Made by a program: the position numbers and the translations under genes
In this document: piece by piece, positions 11,950 to 21,823 of the stretch
Layout: every line of letters starts with the position of its first letter
Numbering within the stretch: the stretch's first letter is position 1
The notes under the pieces: model-generated
What the model was told of the DNA's origin: nothing
Seen by the model: the letters and a program-made list of their open reading frames with translations, nothing else
The model's database searches: none
Source: Selaginella moellendorffii
Lineage: Eukaryota > Streptophyta > Lycopodiopsida > Selaginellales > Selaginellaceae
NCBI RefSeq assembly: GCF_000143415.4
Contig: NW_003314296.1
Location: 973,645 to 1,037,644, forward strand
DNA: 64,000 bases
Direction: 5' to 3'

Positions 11950-12191
11950 ATTATTTTTCTCGCAATTTAAAGTTACCTGTTTTCTTTCCCTTTTTTGTGA
12001 AAAGGTTACAAAACATAGTTATTAATTTATAAATAATTTACAAGCAAAACTTTGTTATTTACTAAATTGAGCTAGGATAAAATGAAAGCCGAAACCTGCA
12101 TGGGTCAAATATTTTTCTCGTAATTTAAAATTAACTGTTATTTGGTAGACATTGGTAGTTAACCTTTTGAAGAAAAAGGGAGAAAAATGTA

Positions 12192-12929
12192 TCACACTTT
12201 AATCTCATTATATTTCACAATTTCACAATCGCTAGTCGACTTAGCAGACCTTTCTGCATGGAACCACTGGATCTTCCGCCCCTCGAGTTGGCGCCCTCTC
12301 CTGGCGAGCCCGTCCGCTACATTATTCTCATATACCTTGTCGTGTGCCTTGACTTTGCACAGCCGGATCTCCATCCCGCTCTTTGCTGCCGCACTAACGA
12401 TGCACTGCAGGAGCGGCTTGAGCTGGATACAGTCGGGGTGCTCAGGCCGGCACTGCGCAAACTGCAACAGCTTCAGCGACTGCAAACTGTCCGTGTAGAT
12501 GTTCAGCTTGTTGGACTGCCAGTAACCTCGAGACCTGTACAGCTGCACCGCCGCGATGGAGTCGTGTATCGCAAGAAGCTCCATGTTGAGCGAAGACACG
12601 ATGAGGCTGTCGACGATAGGGTTCCCGTTTTTGCACCAGCCGTTCTCCTGCGGGACTTGCACCGCCATGCCCGTCCCTTTGTGGGACTCCTCTGCCGACG
12701 GGAAGTAGACGCCGTACCCTGCCGAGAGCGACTCTTTATCGAAGGATCCATCAGTGAATACATTCCAAGGAGAAGATGCTTTTATTTCATCAAGTCCTCG
12801 CTCACGAGTACAAATGGTAATGGCCCATTTCTGCCATGGCTTTCCTAATCTGACTCCTACACCACCACACACCTTCTTGTTCGCGATGCACGCTTCATCC
12901 TCGCCAGCTTTGCGCTTGAGAGACATCAT
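12192..12929 (-). CDS. RNase H-like protein, intact copy
   Basis: A 245-codon uninterrupted frame begins at the first of two adjacent ATGs (12929). The C-terminal part forms an RNase HI-type domain: FTDGSFDKE (about residues 57-65, first catalytic Asp), MELLAIHDS (catalytic Glu, about residue 117), YTDSLQS (catalytic Asp, about residue 145) and NNVADGLARR (last Asp, about residue 206), preceded by KVKAHDKV. The acidic DEDD pattern is thus complete, consistent with cleavage of RNA in RNA:DNA hybrids. The first 50 residues are basic and not recognised. There is no reverse transcriptase next to it. Such stand-alone domains in plants are usually relics or captures of non-LTR retrotransposon RNase H. 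A partial second copy lies at 1-494. Confidence 0.6.
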   Translation of the reverse strand: MMSLKRKAGEDEACIANKKVCGGVGVRLGKPWQKWAITICTRERGLDEIKASSPWNVFTDGSFDKESLSAGYGVYFPSAEESHKGTGMAVQVPQENGWCKNGNPIVDSLIVSSLNMELLAIHDSIAAVQLYRSRGYWQSNKLNIYTDSLQSLKLLQFAQCRPEHPDCIQLKPLLQCIVSAAAKSGMEIRLCKVKAHDKVYENNVADGLARRGRQLEGRKIQWFHAERSAKSTSDCEIVKYNEIKV

Positions 12930-13292
12930 CTTGTCGGAAGATTACCCTAAGTTTTGGGGCCTCAATTTCCAAATGTATAGGATCCTTGGCTCAAAAGGTT
13001 CCGTGGCTTTGGTCGTACGAAAACGTTTTCGTACTAGATGCGAACTCGCCACCGCTTTCAATCCACTGGAGAAACAGATGAAGAAAAGATAAAAAACTGC
13101 ACTTATCCAGCCAAAGATGGATTGATCGATTAGCAAACTATGACAGCAACAACAATGAAAAAGTGAAAAGAGGCATTTTCTTCACTGGATGAAAGCCTTC
13201 CACTGTACTGTAGTGTCCCTTTTCGCAGCCGCTCGGGAACAGCCTGAGACCACTGTGTGAGATTGGGAGGGGACCCGTGAAAGCCATCTTGT
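12427..13292. repeat. Long direct repeat, copy 2 (partner at 1-822)
   Basis: Same orientation as 1-822 and slightly longer because of small insertions. The right end of the homology, about 13292, abuts the start of the broken pseudouridine synthase gene. A palindromic stretch at 13012-13036 (GTCGTACGAAAAC / GTTTTCGTAC) is present in both copies, near 561-586 in copy 1. Confidence 0.85.
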
Positions 13293-13299
13293 TATTCAC

Positions 13300-14390
13300 T
13301 TGATCAAACTTCCGCCAGTTCACCCGGTTCCTCAAATCGTAAGCGCTTCAAGTATTAGGAAATGGAGAAAGAAAAAGTCTTACATCCATGAAGATGATCA
13401 TGTGATTTTTGTCAACAAGGCTGCCGATATGGTATGTAGTCGAGAGGCTTTCGCTTTGGGCCTGGCTAAAAACAAGTTTTCGCAGGTTGTGCATCCGGCT
13501 CCTGGACATTACGGTGGGACTTTGGTGAATGCTATCCTCCATCACTGCGGCCTTCCTGCTGTCGAGGTTTATCTTCCAGTAATGATGGACGAGGAATCCG
13601 ATGACGATGAAGGAGAGGAGCTGAGTGAAAATGGAGATCAAGACTATGAGAAAGATGAAGTCGAGGTGCACAAAGTTAGAGGCGAGACTCCTTCAAGATT
13701 TTGGGGTCCGAGACCGGTGATAAGGCCTGGTATTGGGCATAGACTGGACAAAGGTACCAGTGGACTCATCGTCATTGCAAAAGTAAGGTAAGACACGTCT
13801 TGTGTTATCAGGTGATGAGTATGCCTTGATATTTTCAGGATGAACAGTTCCAGCTGAGTTTGAGCGAGTTTAGTATCAGAGCTCCTGAAAAAGAATACGA
13901 ACTTGATGAGTTCTCCCTGTCTCCAGCTTCCACTGAACAAGAGCCACACCACCATTTGCGAGAACGTCTGGAACCTTGTACCTGAAATGATAATGAAATG
14001 AAAATACAGAAGAAACTCGTTGCTACATACCTGCTTGCAGCAAAACGCACATTTTGGGCGGATGGAACAGTATCTGACGTCGTCATGCGTTTCCGATCTC
14101 GCGGATCACGAAGGATTTCAGCCTCAATGCGGCCGCTCGTCGTTGAAGGTGTACCGCACGAAGGTTCTTCGGACTTTATGAGATTTAAATTCCTAAACCT
14201 TCCAGATAAGAGTTCATGCACGGTACATGTTTCCCACTGCTTGGGGATGATGTTTATGGAGGAACAGTGGGAAAAGCGAATTCAACACTATTTCCCGCTC
14301 TAAGCGCCACTAAAACGAACAGCCGAAAGAAAATTCAGGAGTACATTCGTCGCCCTTGTCTGCATGCCTATAGCCTCGGGTGAGGTTTAG
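13300..14390 (+). pseudogene. RluA-type pseudouridine synthase with an internal inversion
   Basis: The + strand carries the N-terminal exons: IHEDDHVIFVNKAADM to about 13431, a 53 bp GT-AG intron, then VHPAPGHYGGTLVNAI and the catalytic motif GHRLDKGTSGLIVIAK to about 13790. The C-terminal block (LLGDDVYGGTVGKA, about 14240-14282, then IQEYIRRPCLHA) is also on +. The middle exons, GRIEAEILRDPRDRKRM (about 14138-14085) and YKVPDVLANGGVALVQWK to ETGRTHQ (about 13980-13900), read on the minus strand with their own intron (about 14033-13984). The family isomerises uridine in rRNA or tRNA, often in organelles. An inverted exon block of about 300 bp makes a functional transcript impossible, so this is a pseudogene. 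Confidence 0.75.
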
Positions 14391-14529
14391 TATAAGTCCG
14401 AGACAAGCCTAAGTTTTCAGCGTTGGTGGCCTTGGACAACACCGAAGCCTCTCTGGACCATATCATCTAGCAGCTCGAGAGCGTCCTCATCGCGATTGGT
14501 CTTACCAAACGCAAACGCGAAACGCATCA

Positions 14530-16081
14530 ATGAGAAGGTTATAAGTCCCGATGTTTGGAACACAGCCCTTCACTACGAGCTAGATCAAGCATACCAACAT
14601 TATAAAGGCCAGTAATCAGTGTGGAATACGTTATAGAGTTTGGCAAGCACCCAGGCTCCTCCAGCATCTTTCTATACACTTGACAGGCCTCGTCGACTTT
14701 CTTCTCTCTGTGAAGGCCATCGATCACAGTGTAATCATACATCACCACGTCTAGATTACAACGTCTTCTTCGGGTGTTTCGACGAGCTCCATGGCATCGG
14801 TGGACCGGTTAACTTTACACAGTCCCCGTATCATGATATAACGTTAGGACAGTCCATCTCCTCCAGCATGAACTTTCGGGCCTCCTCCAACTGGTTTGCT
14901 GTGCAGTAGCCATCGAGGATGGATAGACTTTGGGCGAGCAGCTCTACCTCCTCATTTTACCGAGGACATGCACAGCGTCACTAAGCCGGTTCTCTTGACA
15001 GAGCCCGTCCATCAAGCTCGTCAAAGCCGGGGTGAGCCGCCATCCTCTCCAGCAGGTTCATCGCCTCTCCCATCCTACAGAAGCCGCTGATGAGGGAGTC
15101 CGTGTGCGGCATACAGCTGCCGTTCTCGACCATCCGGCCAAAGAGATCGATCGCCTCCTTGAGCCTGCCTTCCTCGGGATGGAAGCCTCTGGCAACCAGC
15201 TGCTCGAAAACTCGGAGAGCATCATCCGACTTCTTTGACTTGCAGAAGCCGGTGATGAGCCTGGTTTACGTGAAGATATCCGGAATGCAGCCGCTGTACA
15301 CCATCTCCTCCAGGTGGTCGTAGGCCTCGCTCGCCCGCTCAGCCTTGCAGAGACCGCTTACCAGGCTGTTGTAAGTCACAGCCGTGGGGACGCACTTCTT
15401 CCGCATCTTGGACAGCAGCGCCACAGCCTCGTCGACCACCTTTGTAGAACCCGTCGATGAGAACCGTGTACGTGACAACGCTTGGAGTGAGGTTCTGGTT
15501 GGCCATCTCTTCCAGAAACTTTCGAGCTTCTGGAGCCGGTTCTCGATGCACAGGGCGTGGATGACGGCAGTGTAGGTGTAAACGTCCCGGTGGAAGCCTT
15601 TGGAGACCATTTTCCCCAGGAAGACCAAGGCCTGCTCCAGCAGCTTCACCTTGCAGAGTCCCTGGATCAGGCTGGTGTAGGTGACGAAATCAGCCGAGCA
15701 AGAGCCTACACGGCCACGGCAGCATCGAGCTTCTTCCCACGAGCACCAGACCTCGAGGAACTTCTTCCTCGGATGACTTTGCCGGCGTGAGATCCCCGCT
15801 CCATGCATCTAGCGCTTCGGCCTGGAGGATGTGGAGGAGGCTCTCGATTTGGAGCAAGAGGTCGGGGAACTCGCCTGCGCCACCCATTCGTGAGAGTCGA
15901 TTTGGAGGCCTGAGCTTGTGCTTGCTCGAGTGGGAGATGGAGATTGAGATGGAACTATCTGTGCAATGGTGTTGCGAGGGCGAAAAGAACTGCAGTGGAA
16001 GAATGGAATGTTCTTGGTCAAGGAGGGCAATGGTGATAAGATTAGACGAGATGAGGATGTGAAGATAAAGATGGCAGCCAT
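14530..16081 (-). pseudogene. P-class PPR protein pseudogene
   Basis: An ATG at 16081 opens an organelle-presequence-like N-terminus (hydrophobic start, many Ser and Arg). Leftward of it, degenerate 35-residue pentatricopeptide repeats follow in changing frames: FVTYTSLIQGLCKVKLLEQA and YTYTAVIHALC near 15660-15560, VTYNSLVSGLCKAERASEAY near 15370-15310, a repeat containing LKEAIDLFGRMVENGSCMPH near 15130, and VMYDYTVIDGLHREKKVDEA with SITYSTLITGLYNVGM near 14745-14590. Such proteins bind organelle RNA. At least four frameshifts exclude a functional product. The repeats have the plain 35-residue P spacing, unlike the PLS gene at 26742. Confidence 0.75.
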
Positions 16082-17354
16082 GGAACTAGAATTGAGTGAA
16101 GAACAGGTAGCCTGCCAATGTGTTTTTGTTTTTTAAAAAAGTAAAATTTTAATTTACATTGCAAATGAAGTGTAGTTTATAAAATTCAAAAGTAAAATTC
16201 GTATATTATTTTATATAGTACAGGTATATGTCTTTTTTTATATATAATAAAATATGCCTGAATATTTTGAATGCTTAGGCCAAACAAAGTGACACATTTT
16301 TGTCTATTATACTATTAATAAAATAGTATTTTAGTGAAAGAGTTACTAATATTGCTGTTGAAAAGAAAAAAAAGATGGCTTATAAAGCACCATGGCCATA
16401 CACTTTAAACATATTTTGGTGTTAAAATTACTGAAGATATAACTTATTTCAATAGTTCTTCAAGTTCTTCAAGACCCACATAGACTTTATAATATCTATG
16501 GAATTATTTTCAAAAAATTCTGATGGAATGTAATTTCATTTTTTTGTATATTGTTTTGCTTTTTAGGGTACTTAGTTATCAAATACAAATATTATTTGGA
16601 AGTTAAGAAGTCAAATATATTCACAAATGAAGGTTTTTACTCTTAGTTGGCATAAACAATAAATATGTTTACTATTTAAGCAACAGTATATAATATTTAT
16701 ACAAGAAACTTGTAAAATCCAATTGTTAGATTCAAACTCCAGATTAACCATGTGGTGACTTTATAGCAAAATGCCATTTGTTATGACATACAGACTAATC
16801 ATATGATGACTTTTGTAATGCACTTGAATTTAGAGTTAAGTTTGTAATGCACTATGAAAGAAAGGTTTGATACACTCTTAATCTTACAAACACCAACTCT
16901 TAAAATGTTGCTATGGTAATGAGTTGGAAGTGACAAAGCCATGGTAAAGCTTGCTTTTCCCTACTTTCTACAGTTTATTAAATTTAAACTTGGGACTAAT
17001 CATGTAGTAACTTTACAAAAAAAGAGCAGACTAATCTGGTGGTGACATTACAATAAAATGCTGCTTGTTAGATTGCACAATACCATATTAAGGCTTGCTC
17101 TTCTTTATTTGCTGCAGCTCTCTGAATTCAAACTTGGGACTAATCACATAGCAATGTTAGAGCAAAATGTTATTTTTAATGATAAACTAAAATAACATAA
17201 CACCATAGTAAAGTTTGCTTTTCCCTATTTTTTGCAGCTCATTGGATTTAGACTTCAGACTAATTATATGGTGATTTTATAACAAAATATTGTTTGTCGT
17301 GATGAATGGATTAATTTGGGGGTGATATTACAATGAAATGCTATTTATGGTGAT

Positions 17355-17560
17355 GTAGCACATGTGATCATGGGATGAGATTTAGATATACTATCACTGT
17401 GGATCTTTAAAACTTAGGGGATAAATAGGGATAAAATAGCCACTAAAGGCTCTTTCATCAAACAATTGCCCCTTTTTCAATTGGTTTAAGGGGAGAGAGA
17501 TAAAGTGCGTTATAGTTGGTATTAGAGCAAATAGCACGGGTTCAATTCTCATTGATTAGT
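17355..17560 (+). repeat. LTR-like fragment with PBS-like end
   Basis: A copy of the recurrent LTR-like family (shared with 7243, 7690, 17850, 17996 and 23221) ends in a purine-rich AAGGGGAGAGAGATAAAGTG followed by TGGTATTAGAGC at 17517-17528. That string is close to the TGGTATCAGAGC primer-binding site (complement of initiator tRNA-Met) of plant LTR retrotransposons. The order LTR, then PBS, suggests the 5' end of a decayed element. Further partial copies lie at about 17850-17950 and 17996-18090. Confidence 0.5.
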
Positions 17561-18912
17561 GGCTACTTATAAATATAATATACCCTTGAGCAAGGTATAT
17601 TTTGACTCCTAAATTTGAAATTATACATATTAAGCAAGGTATATTCTTACTCCTAAATTTGAAATTATACATATTAAGCATCCATGCATACGCCATAGGA
17701 CTACGGTACGGGTGGATGATTAATTGCCTCACATGGAATAACTGGACACCATGGGACTGCGGTACGGGTGGATGACTAGTTGCTTCATATGGAATAATTG
17801 ATCTACACAATAAAAAAATTGGTAGATTTAGTGCGAAAATGGGGGTGTTGGTGCTCTAGGGGATAAATGGGGATAAAATAGTTACTAAAGGCTCTCTTAT
17901 TAAGCAATTACCCATTTTTCAGTTGGCTTAAGCATGAAATAGCTAGTCTACACAATGGAAGGATTAATAGATTCAGTGCGAAAATGGGGGTGCTGGTGCT
18001 TTAGGGGATAAATGGGGATAAAATAACCACTAAGGGCTTTTTCATCAAGCAATTACCCTTTTTTCAGTTGATTTAAGGGGAGAGAGATAAGGTGCATTAT
18101 AGATGGGTTAAGGGGAGAGAGATAAAGTGCACTACAAGTGACGAGTTAGATTGCACAAGACCATATTAAGGCTTGCTCTTCTTTACTTTCTGTAGCTTAT
18201 TGAATTCAAACTTCAGATTAATCATGTAATGACTTTAGAGAAAAATGTTACTTATGGTGATAAGCTGAAATAGCATAACACTAGGTAAGGTTTGCTTCTC
18301 CCTATTTTCTATATCTTATTGGATTCAAATTTGAGACTAATCATGTAGTGACATTATAACAAAATGTTGTTTGTGGTGACAAACTAAAAGTGCATGAGGC
18401 CATGGTAAAACTTGATCGTTTCTATTTTCTGTAGCTTGTTAGATTCAGACTCTGGACTAATCACTCAATGACTTTATAGAAAAATATTACTTGTGGTGAT
18501 GAGCTAGAATTGCATGATGCCATAGTAAAGCTTACAACTCTCTATTTTTTGTAACTCTTTAAATTTAGACTTGGATTTAATTGTGTGGGGACTTTTAGTA
18601 AAGTTTTGCAGTTTATGAGAAGTGGACTTCACAGTTAAAGAGTAACAAAAGAGATGAGTCTAAGTAATGCCAACTTGACAATGCAGTAAAATAGCATCTT
18701 TTGTCAGAGTTTATTGGTGGCAATGGTGGTTAGGTTTTGGATCATCCTCTAAGTACACCCCCAACTCCTTGGGTATGTTCCAGCATTTATTAAAAGTAAT
18801 TCAACTACCATTTCAAGGACTCGTGTCCTTATCCATATTTGATGGTTACAACTATACTGATATGCCGGGCCTCGGATGTGTCTAGCCCTGGATATATCCG
18901 AGTTTTATTTTG

Positions 18913-19060
18913 ACACGTGGCATGGCTTTTGGTTTGATCTCATAGAGTTTTATGGTTTTCAATGTGTGCCACATTGACACGTGGCATGTGCTTTGGTTTG
19001 TTTTGAGTTTTATAGTTTTCAATGTGTGTCATATTGACACATGGCATGCCCTTTGGCTTG
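18913..19060 (+). repeat. Short tandem repeat, 60-64 bp unit
   Basis: Two full units and a partial third begin with GACACGTGGCATG (18913, 18977) or GACACATGGCATG (about 19036), followed by GCTTTGGTTTG and TTTTCAATGTGTG. The minus-strand open frame across it merely reflects the repetition. Confidence 0.7.
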
Positions 19061-19341
19061 TTCTCATTGTTAGAGTTTAGTGTCCTTGTATGCCATGTGA
19101 CATATATGTTTGGACTTGCTTGCCATGCCATGTGGTGACAGTCATAACACATTTTTTGTGACTTATATCCTAGTTAATAACTAACTAATGACACAATTTG
19201 GCAAATACACCTTACATTGACAATTGTAAGTAGTATTTAAGGACCATACACTTATATGCTATGGAAAAATACTCAAAGTTTATATATTAAAACAGTAATC
19301 TTACAAAAATAAATGACTTGTAAGGAAAAAAAAAAAAGAGG

Positions 19342-19386
19342 GGGTCACTTGGACTTCCTGGGTGGTCACCCAGCCCAGTACTATTC
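19342..19386 (-). rRNA. 5S rRNA-like fragment (3' part only)
   Basis: On the minus strand, AATAGTACTGGGCTGGGTGACC followed by CCAGGAAGTCC matches the 3' third of plant 5S rRNA (AGTAGTACTAGGATGGGTGACC, then GGGAAGTCC). The preceding TTGGGC of 5S occurs just beyond a 12 bp inverted repeat that interrupts it. The rest of the gene is absent. It is a relic, or possibly part of a 5S-carrying retroelement. Confidence 0.5.
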
Positions 19387-19411
19387 AAGTAGTATTGGGC
19401 TACTTGAATAG
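19381..19411. repeat. Perfect 12 bp inverted repeat, 7 bp loop
   Basis: CTATTCAAGTAG at 19381-19392 and CTACTTGAATAG at 19400-19411 are exact reverse complements around TATTGGG. The structure sits at the broken edge of the 5S-like fragment. Confidence 0.85.
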
Positions 19412-21481
19412 CCCAATATAATATAGGGTTTTGTATATTTTGGTACTATCTTGTTGGTTACAGCAAATTAACTAACTTTACAGCAAAATGGTGCTTGTGG
19501 TGACAAATTAGAGTTCACAAATCCATGGTAAAGCTTGTTTTTTTCTATTTTCTATAGTGCATTGGATTTCTAATTATGTAGTGACTTTATAGCAAAATAT
19601 TGCTTGTGGTGATGAATTGGAAGTGCACAAGACCATTGTAAGACTTGCTCCTCTCTATTTTTTGTAGCTTGATGGATTCATAATCACTCATTCATTTTAT
19701 AGCAAAATGCTACTTATTGTGATGAGTGGATGATTAGCAGGAGGTTAATATTGTTAGACCCTTTATTAGTCTTCACCCAAGCTAGTTGAAAAACTAGTCA
19801 TTATGTATACATTTATGCTGGATAAACATAAGATAGGAAATTCTAAATGTTTCTTCTTGAGTATACTCAGCCCGGTATGAGAAACTCATATATTGGCTTG
19901 CACTTGCTAGTGTTGGGAATCTTTACAATATTGAGTTTAGTCCCTCAATATTTGCTAAATGATAGGTTACCATGCCCCCCAAGGCACTCTCACTATCATG
20001 TTTTATGTGTTGGTTTTGTTCGGTTTTATTAGCTATTTATAGAGTGTCTAGATTTGTTAATTTGGCATATCTATGGAATGTAAAGATTGTCTTGAATACA
20101 ATAGTGTTGATCCCATATCCAAATTCGCAATCTAACATCATTCCATATTAAATAGGTTTTGTGATTGCCTTATAGACTAACTTCTAGTATTAAGGGTGAA
20201 ATCCCAAAGTATGTATTGAAAGGTGGCGGGGGGGGGGGGGGGAGGGGGGGTGGTGGCTGTAGGGTGGGTGGCTATAAGAGGTTTCAACCAAATATATAGT
20301 AGGGATAGTGGGTAAATTGAGCATGGCCGACTAACTTAAGGCATTGTTTAACTCCCGTTTATGTGTTTATCCTTATTTACATCCCATTTTGGGTCTAAAC
20401 TTAAGCTTTTATGCTAATTGATAAAGTACCTATATCCTTATGTTAGGCCATTAGTATGCTGAAATAACACTAAACTTTGTTTGGTCTTGGTATTGGGATG
20501 TTGAAAGCTTTAAAACTATTTTAATGTTACTCCATGCTCTTGTCCTTTTACTCTTTGAGCTAAATACTTAAAAGTCACTTTGTGCTTTAATTCTTTCACT
20601 CTTTGGCTATAAACTTAGGAGTTTAGCTTCATTCCTTCATTCAGTGGCCCAAGTCCTTGAAACTTGGGTTTTGCTCCATTGTCCTTGGATATGTGGCATG
20701 TGGCACATCATATATAACACATAGCATATAGAGGGTTTATGTAAATCACCACAGGATAAGGGGTGAAAACCACATGTGCTACAATCACAACCACAACAAT
20801 ATCCTCACCCTTATCCTTGAACATGAGCAATAATAGCATTAACCTCCATCAAAATATAACCATCTTCTATAAGAAGTGGAGCTAAAAGATTTGTAATGAG
20901 AAATAAAAGAGATGATATTTTATAATATTGTGTTAATCTAAGAGCATTATCAAGGGTGGTTGGAGCATTTGTATGCATAAGACTTATAAGATCTTGATGA
21001 AGTGTTAGCTATAACATTCATAACTTAATTTGCTCTAAAGATTTTGGAAGTGAATGCTAAATTACATCATTAATGCAAATGACCCTTGATGAAGATGATG
21101 TAATTGTTGGAAGGCATCATCAAAATTGTTGGTATATCCAAATATACATTTAAAAACATTTGGGAGAATGTTCCAATCCGCACAAGTGACTACATTCAAA
21201 CTATTATACCATTGCAATGCCATCTCTTGAAGACACGTGGGAAACTCATACAAATGCTAAGCATCATCCCAAAAATGATATATGGCATTCACTTTAAAGT
21301 GATTGAGCTAATGGTACACATCATCCTCAGAATTCCTACGGAAGAATTCTAAGCTGACGCAAAGATTAACAACAAGAGAAAGAGGAGTTGTACTATATGT
21401 TGTGAATGCCACTATCAATTGAGTCTGATTGTTCAATTACAACTATATAGCATTGAACAATTGCATCAATTATTGCTTCAA

Positions 21482-21581
21482 NNNNNNNNNNNNNNNNNNN
21501 NNNNNNNNNNNNNNNNNNNNNNNNNNNNNNNNNNNNNNNNNNNNNNNNNNNNNNNNNNNNNNNNNNNNNNNNNNNNNNNNN
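21482..21581. other. Assembly gap (100 N)
   Basis: Exactly one hundred undetermined bases, the conventional size for a scaffold gap of unknown length. Order and distance across it depend on the assembly. Confidence 0.99.
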
Positions 21582-21823
21582 ATGTGTATATCAATTAACC
21601 CAAAACCCTAACTTATATACAAGAGTGAGTGATCCACATTAAAACCAATCCAATAAAATCCCACTACACTAATATTAGTGTACAGCCCTTTAATATTAGT
21701 ATTCAGTATTGTCATTGTATATTTGGACCTCACAACACTTATTTTAAGTATATACATTAACTAAAGCCATTAATTAGCAACATTAAATGTTATTTAAGAC
21801 ACAAGTTATCTAATGACTTTACT

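Larger units (their letters stand above)
16718..19745 (+). repeat. Degenerate ~120 bp tandem repeat, in three blocks
   Basis: A unit with the order ATTCAAACTT, GACTAATCATGT, GTGACTTTATAGCAAAATG, CTTGTGGTGATGA, CCATGGTAAAGCTTG, CCCTATTTTCTGTAGCTT recurs. The GACTAATCA-like anchor is seen near 16793, 16994, 17133, 17258, 18219, 18336, 18457, 18577, 19570 and 19683. Spacing inside the blocks is mostly 113-139 bp. The blocks (about 16718-17300, 18140-18620, 19455-19745) are separated by LTR-like DNA and other insertions. Confidence 0.7.
16100..21481. repeat. AT-rich repeat region without recognisable genes
   Basis: No coding sequence can be supported. The stretch consists of AT-rich DNA, fragments of an LTR-like family, a degenerate ~120 bp tandem repeat, a short 60-64 bp tandem repeat, a 5S-like fragment, a G-tract at about 20227-20251 and short unassigned open frames. 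It runs into the assembly gap. Confidence 0.7.

Noticed and set aside
18913-19060. Regularly spaced repeats considered as a CRISPR-like array
   Set aside because: The units are contiguous 60-64 bp tandem repeats without unique spacers, in a plant nuclear context.
20227-20251. G-tract (and the C-tract at 55922-55940) considered as a G-quadruplex regulatory site
   Set aside because: Simple homopolymer runs with no nearby promoter; they may also be of uncertain length because of sequencing error.
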